Assembly (NCBI RefSeq): GCF_030248535.1
Contig: NZ_JAHGAJ010000017.1
Location: 124,001-188,000 of the forward strand
Reading direction: 5' to 3'
From: Vibrio sp. D404a
Lineage (GTDB): Bacteria; Pseudomonadota; Gammaproteobacteria; Enterobacterales; Vibrionaceae
Length of the DNA stretch: 64,000 nucleotides
Part shown: one piece after another, positions 60,320 to 64,000 of the stretch
How positions within the stretch are numbered: position 1 is the stretch's first letter
Layout: each line of letters begins with the position of its first letter
Notes under the pieces: generated by a model
The model's database searches: none
Told to the model about the DNA's origin: nothing
The model's input: the letters and a program-made list of their open reading frames with translations, nothing else
Made by a program: the position numbers and the translations under genes

Positions 60320-60349
60320 GCTTAATGGCTTAATGGCTTAATGGCTGAT
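60320..60349 (+). repeat. Short tandem repeat behind the transporter gene
   Basis: GCTTAATG is repeated three times head to tail (60320-60343), followed by the variant GCTGATG. Non-coding, between the stop codon and the terminator. Confidence 0.85.
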
Positions 60350-60362
60350 GCTATTCAATGAT

Positions 60363-60387
60363 AACCACCGACTGTCATCGGTGGTTT
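60363..60387 (+). terminator. Hairpin after the transporter gene
   Basis: ACCACCGA/TCGGTGGT stem with a six-base loop. T-run weak. Confidence 0.5.
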
Positions 60388-60398
60388 CGCCCGAAAAC

Positions 60399-60428
60399 AA
60401 AAAGAGCGACCTCATGGTCGCTCTTTTT
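60399..60428. terminator. Bidirectional terminator before the Cys/Lys-rich gene
   Basis: Stem AAAAGAGCGACC/GGTCGCTCTTTT with a TCAT loop. Confidence 0.88.
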
Positions 60429-60440
60429 ATTCAATTCGAT

Positions 60441-61061
60441 TTAGTGAATATGGCTCACTTTTACAGCGGTCTTCGCGGCAAGCACGGTGTTATCCACCTT
60501 GAGGTTGATACTCTCTAATTGGCTTTGTAGCTTTTGACTCTTTTTGTACAACTTCTGCTGCTTTTTGATCATCTTAGCCAGCTTTTTGTTGTACTTCTTC
60601 TGCTTTTTCGCCACTTTCTTCGCGCGCTTCAGCTCGCTTTTATCAAGAAGCTCAGCCGGTGATGATGCCGGCTTATCGACACTCTTCAGGGCTCGCACTT
60701 TTTGAACCACAAGCTGCGATTTGTTCTTGGCCGCCGCTGTGCGTGATTGCTCTTTGGAAGCTAGCTCTTTAGAAGATAGCTCTTTAGAAGACAGCTTTTT
60801 GGCTGCAAGCTCTTGGCTAAGTGCATTAGCTGGTGCTGCGGTGATTGTTTCAGCCAACAGACCACACGCCGCTTTTTCACTGTCTGGCTTGCTTTGACAA
60901 CTGGCCGGTGGAATCGCTGCAGGCTTACACAGATTCGCTTTATCAGCAGAAGAACGAGCACACGAGCGACACACAAACTTAGGCTCACTCACTAAACGGT
61001 GAATTTCCCCTAGGTGCTCACTAATGTCTCGACGATTTAACTTACAAAAGCGTTTAGCCAT
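60441..61061 (-). CDS. Uncharacterised Cys-containing, Lys-rich protein
   Basis: I do not recognise this 206-residue protein. The N-terminal part has six cysteines (C6, C31, C34, C45, C55, C66), including C31-x-x-C34, and could bind metal. The middle has tandem pentapeptides (LAAKK-LSSKE-LSSKE-LASKE) encoded by 15-base repeats (60749-60808). The C-terminal half is very basic, KKxxKKxxKK-like, and likely helical or nucleic-acid binding. No signal peptide. A palindrome lies just upstream of the start. Confidence 0.65.
   Translation of the reverse strand: MAKRFCKLNRRDISEHLGEIHRLVSEPKFVCRSCARSSADKANLCKPAAIPPASCQSKPDSEKAACGLLAETITAAPANALSQELAAKKLSSKELSSKELASKEQSRTAAAKNKSQLVVQKVRALKSVDKPASSPAELLDKSELKRAKKVAKKQKKYNKKLAKMIKKQQKLYKKSQKLQSQLESINLKVDNTVLAAKTAVKVSHIH
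60749..60808 (-). repeat. 15-bp tandem repeats within the Cys/Lys-rich gene
   Basis: Four units of the pattern GCTCTTTAGAAGATA (plus strand), with two nearly the same and two more diverged, encode pentapeptides. Such in-frame repeats can change copy number. Confidence 0.75.
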
Positions 61062-61074
61062 GCTACAACTCCAG

Positions 61075-61097
61075 CTAAGAATAATAATAATTCTTAG
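61075..61097. promoter_or_regulatory. Palindrome upstream of the Cys/Lys-rich gene
   Basis: CTAAGAAT and ATTCTTAG arms (8 bp) around AATAATA. The inner 19-mer matches the Fur consensus at about 13/19 positions. It starts 14 bases before the ATG, so it could be an operator. Confidence 0.4.
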
Positions 61098-61182
61098 TTA
61101 GATATACATCTCTAACACGGCTACCGCAAGCAAAAAATGCAGTTTTAGCGTATTTATGACGGAACGTTTTTTAAGCGTCTTG

Positions 61183-61962
61183 CTAAGTCATTGATGCTTT
61201 TACATACACATCAAAACGGTTCTTTTTGGTCTCAATCGCCATACTTGGCTTTTGTTCATCTAACCAAGCCGCATAATCGGGTCTTTTGACCACAACACGC
61301 TTTGCCGCCAGCTTCATTGCAGGCTCTAAAAGACCGTCTGCATCAAGATCTGCGCCCACCAAAGATTGGAACACTCGCATCTCTTTCTTAACCAGTGCCG
61401 ATTTCTTCTTGTTCTCAGGGTGTGGGTACATAGGGTCAAGATAGACCACATCGGGTTGAGCAAACTCTGGATCAGCACTCAGCTTATCAAGCGCATCATG
61501 ACTCGAGGCATGAATCAAACTCATGCGCTCACTCACCCAACCACCGATATCAGGGTCTTGCTGCGCGCGCTGCAGGCCATCATCGAGCAGAGCAGCAACC
61601 ACAGGATGTCGCTCAACCATCTGAACCTTGCAGCCCAATGATGCCAACACAAATGCATCACGCCCTAAGCCTGCCGTACCATCGAGTATGGTTGGCGTCG
61701 CGCCTTTGTTCAGACCAGCAGCCTTCGCGATCGCTTGCCCCTTACCACCACCAAATTTACGTCGGTGTCCAACGGCTCCGCCTACCAAATCCACAAAGAT
61801 AGCGCCAAGCTTTGGCTCATCAACTTTACGCAGCTCAAGCCTTTCACTGGTCAACACTAGGGAAAACACACTGTTCTCATCATGAGATAGGTGCCAGCGT
61901 GAAGCCAACTCATTGAGGTGGTCGATTTGGTTCGCGTCTTCGCAAATCAGTTGTAGTTGCAA
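61183..61962 (-). CDS. rsmJ: 16S rRNA (guanine1516-N2)-methyltransferase RsmJ
   Basis: RsmJ methylates G1516 of 16S rRNA with SAM. The 259-residue protein has the SAM motif ([11 protein letters not shown]) and the catalytic-type [15 protein letters not shown] segment that is diagnostic for RsmJ. Monocistronic. Confidence 0.95.
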   Translation of the reverse strand: MQLQLICEDANQIDHLNELASRWHLSHDENSVFSLVLTSERLELRKVDEPKLGAIFVDLVGGAVGHRRKFGGGKGQAIAKAAGLNKGATPTILDGTAGLGRDAFVLASLGCKVQMVERHPVVAALLDDGLQRAQQDPDIGGWVSERMSLIHASSHDALDKLSADPEFAQPDVVYLDPMYPHPENKKKSALVKKEMRVFQSLVGADLDADGLLEPAMKLAAKRVVVKRPDYAAWLDEQKPSMAIETKKNRFDVYVKASMT

Positions 61963-61986
61963 GGTTGTCTCCAGAGGACTCGATGA

Positions 61987-62023
61987 TAAAAAAATAAGGC
62001 AACCAGTTTACCTGATTGCCTCA
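61987..62023 (-). terminator. Terminator of the GGDEF-EAL gene at the right edge
   Basis: Stem GGCAATCAGG/CTGGTTGCC with a TAAA loop, then TTATTTTTTT on the minus strand. Confidence 0.85.
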
Positions 62024-62075
62024 TAAATACGTAACTTTGAGATGACTTTCTGTTTTTAGTCAACACGCTCGCTAA

Positions 62076-64000
62076 TTAAAGCACACGCTCTTGTCGTAGC
62101 TCTTCCACCAGCTCAGGTAACGGTTTAGGGCGACCTATGATGTAGCCTTGTGCGTAGTTGACCCCAAGCTCGATAAGCTTATCAATGATTTGGGTGTTCT
62201 CCACAAACTCAGCCACCGTGTATTTACCCATCTGCTTGGCCAGATCATTGATTGAGCGCACCATCACGTGGTCCATCTCGTTGACATCAATATCACGCAC
62301 AAACAGACCATCGATTTTAACGATATCCACGGGCAGTTTCTTCAGATAACCAAATGAAGATAAGCCTGAACCAAAGTCATCCAACGCGATCATACAGCCG
62401 AGCTCTTTCAAGCGAGTAAAGAACTTAATCGCCTGCTTCATGTTACTCATGGCTGCGGTTTCAGTGATCTCAAGGCAGATCTTGTCACACGGTACCGACG
62501 AGCTATCCAGGCTCTCAATCAAGAACTCGACAAACTCACGGTTACCCATCGAGTGACCAGAGAGGTTAATCGAACACATGCCTAACTCGTCGATGACGCC
62601 CTGATTCCCTTCCAACCAAGTAAGGGTTTGGCTGACCACCTGACGGTCAATCAAATGGGCGATATTGTAGCGCTCAGAGGCTGGCATGAAGATCCCCGGA
62701 GAGATGTACTCGCCTTGATTGTTCTTAATCCGCACCAGTATCTCAAAGTGCATCTTATCGCTCTCTTTTTCGAGCCCAAGAATGCGCTGTGCAAACAGTT
62801 CAAGGCGATCATGAGCCAATGCCTCATGCACTAAGTTGACACACTCCATCTCTAAGTGACGACGACGCAGGTCTTCATCATCTTGATGATAAAGGTTATA
62901 GCGATTGCGCCCCTCTTCTTTCGCCGCATGACACGCCGCATCCGCTTGAGCGTGCACCATCTGTGGGGAAGCAGCAGTATGATCGATCAAGCGAATACCG
63001 ATCGAACAAGTCAGGTTGAGGCGAATCTCATCCCACAAGAAGGCATTATCACCCATCATCGCAATGATGCTGCGACACACATTGATTGCGTCGCGTTCAG
63101 TACAGTCCTTCAGTAGAACCGCAAACTCATCACCGCCCATTCGCGCGAGTACCGCATTGTAAGGCAGCACGTTCTCAAGCAGGCCAGCGCTGAATAAGAT
63201 CGCCGCATCCCCAGCTTCATGGCCTGCGGTATCGTTAAGGACCTTTAGCTGGTCTAAGTCAAGGAACAGCATCGCATGGGTACGCATATGACTTTCCACC
63301 TCTTTGAGCGCTTTTTGCAGCTCTTGCTCAAAGTGGTTGCGGTTGAAAGTGTGTGTCAGTAAATCGTAACGAGCTTGATATTCCAACTGCTCTGCCAGTT
63401 CATGAGTCTCGGTGATGTCCTCACCCACTATCAACAGTTGGTTAGAGTCGACCAATGGACGGATATTCTCTCGAATCCAAATTTTACTGCCATCAGCGTG
63501 ACGATACTGGATATCACGACGCCATACTCCACGGGATTTATGTTGCGGCTGCAGCAAGATTTGGCGAGGAATCATGGCATTTCGGTCGACGTAAAACTCA
63601 CGCGGTCGATGCCCTAACAACTCACCCAACGGATAGCCCAATAGCTCCTCAGCAAATTGGTTCACCTGCTGAATACGGTTGTTTTCATCCAACGTAATCA
63701 TCATCACCGGTTGCTTATCGTAGTAGAGCTTAAGGTTCGCTTCACGTTGGAACAACTTGTTCTCTGCCAGCTTTCTCGAGGTCACGTCACGGGCCTCAAA
63801 CAAGAACTGACAATCATTAGACTCACTGTCCGGCATTGGCTTAAGAGAGATATCTAGGACAATCACACCTCGTTCGCGACACCATACTTCCGCTTCAAAA
63901 CGCAGTGATGTCTGAGACTCAGGGTTCATAAAGTACTTATTAAGCGTCTCACTCGCCGAGTCTTCCCAGTGCTTATGCTGATAGATAGGCGTGCCTACTT
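62076..64000 (-). CDS. PAS-GGDEF-EAL sensor protein (N-terminus outside the window)
   Basis: A predicted c-di-GMP turnover protein. The frame stays open to base 64000, so the ATG at 63929 is probably internal and the true start lies beyond the edge. Order: end of a PAS domain (with QFLFEARDVTSRK), a second PAS domain (about 63350-63740), GGDEF with intact motif (63124-63138), and EAL with the variant FEILVR in the first signature (near 62740) but intact DDFGSGLSSF and KIDGLFV. Either activity may remain. No membrane segment is seen in the visible part. Confidence 0.88.
   Translation of the reverse strand, partial: VGTPIYQHKHWEDSASETLNKYFMNPESQTSLRFEAEVWCRERGVIVLDISLKPMPDSESNDCQFLFEARDVTSRKLAENKLFQREANLKLYYDKQPVMMITLDENNRIQQVNQFAEELLGYPLGELLGHRPREFYVDRNAMIPRQILLQPQHKSRGVWRRDIQYRHADGSKIWIRENIRPLVDSNQLLIVGEDITETHELAEQLEYQARYDLLTHTFNRNHFEQELQKALKEVESHMRTHAMLFLDLDQLKVLNDTAGHEAGDAAILFSAGLLENVLPYNAVLARMGGDEFAVLLKDCTERDAINVCRSIIAMMGDNAFLWDEIRLNLTCSIGIRLIDHTAASPQMVHAQADAACHAAKEEGRNRYNLYHQDDEDLRRRHLEMECVNLVHEALAHDRLELFAQRILGLEKESDKMHFEILVRIKNNQGEYISPGIFMPASERYNIAHLIDRQVVSQTLTWLEGNQGVIDELGMCSINLSGHSMGNREFVEFLIESLDSSSVPCDKICLEITETAAMSNMKQAIKFFTRLKELGCMIALDDFGSGLSSFGYLKKLPVDIVKIDGLFVRDIDVNEMDHVMVRSINDLAKQMGKYTVAEFVENTQIIDKLIELGVNYAQGYIIGRPKPLPELVEELRQERVL

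Overview
The window is a stretch of chromosomal backbone from a Vibrio (Vibrionaceae, Gammaproteobacteria). Evidence: a complete eps/gsp-type type II secretion operon of Vibrio arrangement, the uspB-ftnA-uspA cluster, a long (about 220 nt) RyhB, Spot 42 beside polA, and proteins that resemble Vibrio orthologues closely. I cannot fix the species. I see no prophage, insertion sequence, integron, CRISPR array, rRNA or tRNA gene, and no clearly broken gene. Two genes are cut by the window edges: nfuA on the left and a GGDEF-EAL sensor gene on the right.

Layout. 1-2,034 (+): the end of nfuA, then nudE and cysQ. 2,091-13,572 (-): gspC-D-E-F-G-H-I-J-K-L-M-N, tightly packed and often overlapping, with no prepilin peptidase gene nearby. 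13,863-19,239 (+): hslR-hslO (Hsp15/Hsp33), pckA and an AsmA-family protein. 19,283-21,582 (-): a GNAT/hotdog fusion, dtd and yihY. 21,623-22,809 (+): a DUF2959 lipoprotein and a small P-loop ATPase. 22,989-24,818 (-): typA. 25,372-30,273 (+): the nitrogen module glnA, a DUF4124 gene, glnL (ntrB) and glnG (ntrC), with a sigma-54 promoter and NtrC-type palindromes in front of glnA and glnL. 30,380-32,914 (+): a membrane GGDEF-EAL protein.

33,022-37,513 (-): hemN, a DUF2489 gene, yihI, a zinc-ribbon methyltransferase, a CsrB/CsrC-type regulatory RNA, and a cytochrome c4. 37,662-39,154 (+): engB and an unknown membrane protein. 39,390-44,703 (-): spf (Spot 42), polA, ryhB, a GNAT gene and hemB. 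44,914-45,894 (+): tatD and a 38-codon zinc-knuckle ORF. 45,982-50,640 (-): ubiE-ubiJ-ubiB-tatA-tatB-tatC. 50,706-64,000: rmuC, an EamA transporter, an UlaABC-like PTS, an unknown repeat protein, a HI0933-type flavoprotein, uspB/ftnA/uspA, another EamA transporter, an unknown Lys/Cys-rich protein, rsmJ and the truncated GGDEF-EAL gene.

How the parts fit. Three regulatory RNAs lie within about 7 kb: a CsrB/C-like sponge for CsrA, Spot 42 and RyhB. The RyhB promoter carries two Fur-like boxes, and ftnA also has a Fur-box-like element, which ties the region to iron control. glnA/glnL/glnG form a self-regulated nitrogen circuit. The ubi and tat genes look co-transcribed. The least explained items are the small ORF at 45,778 whose ribosome binding site sits in a hairpin, the DnaA-box/GATC cluster upstream of polA, the tandem-domain protein at 55,659, the Cys/Lys-rich protein at 60,441 and the membrane protein at 38,510.
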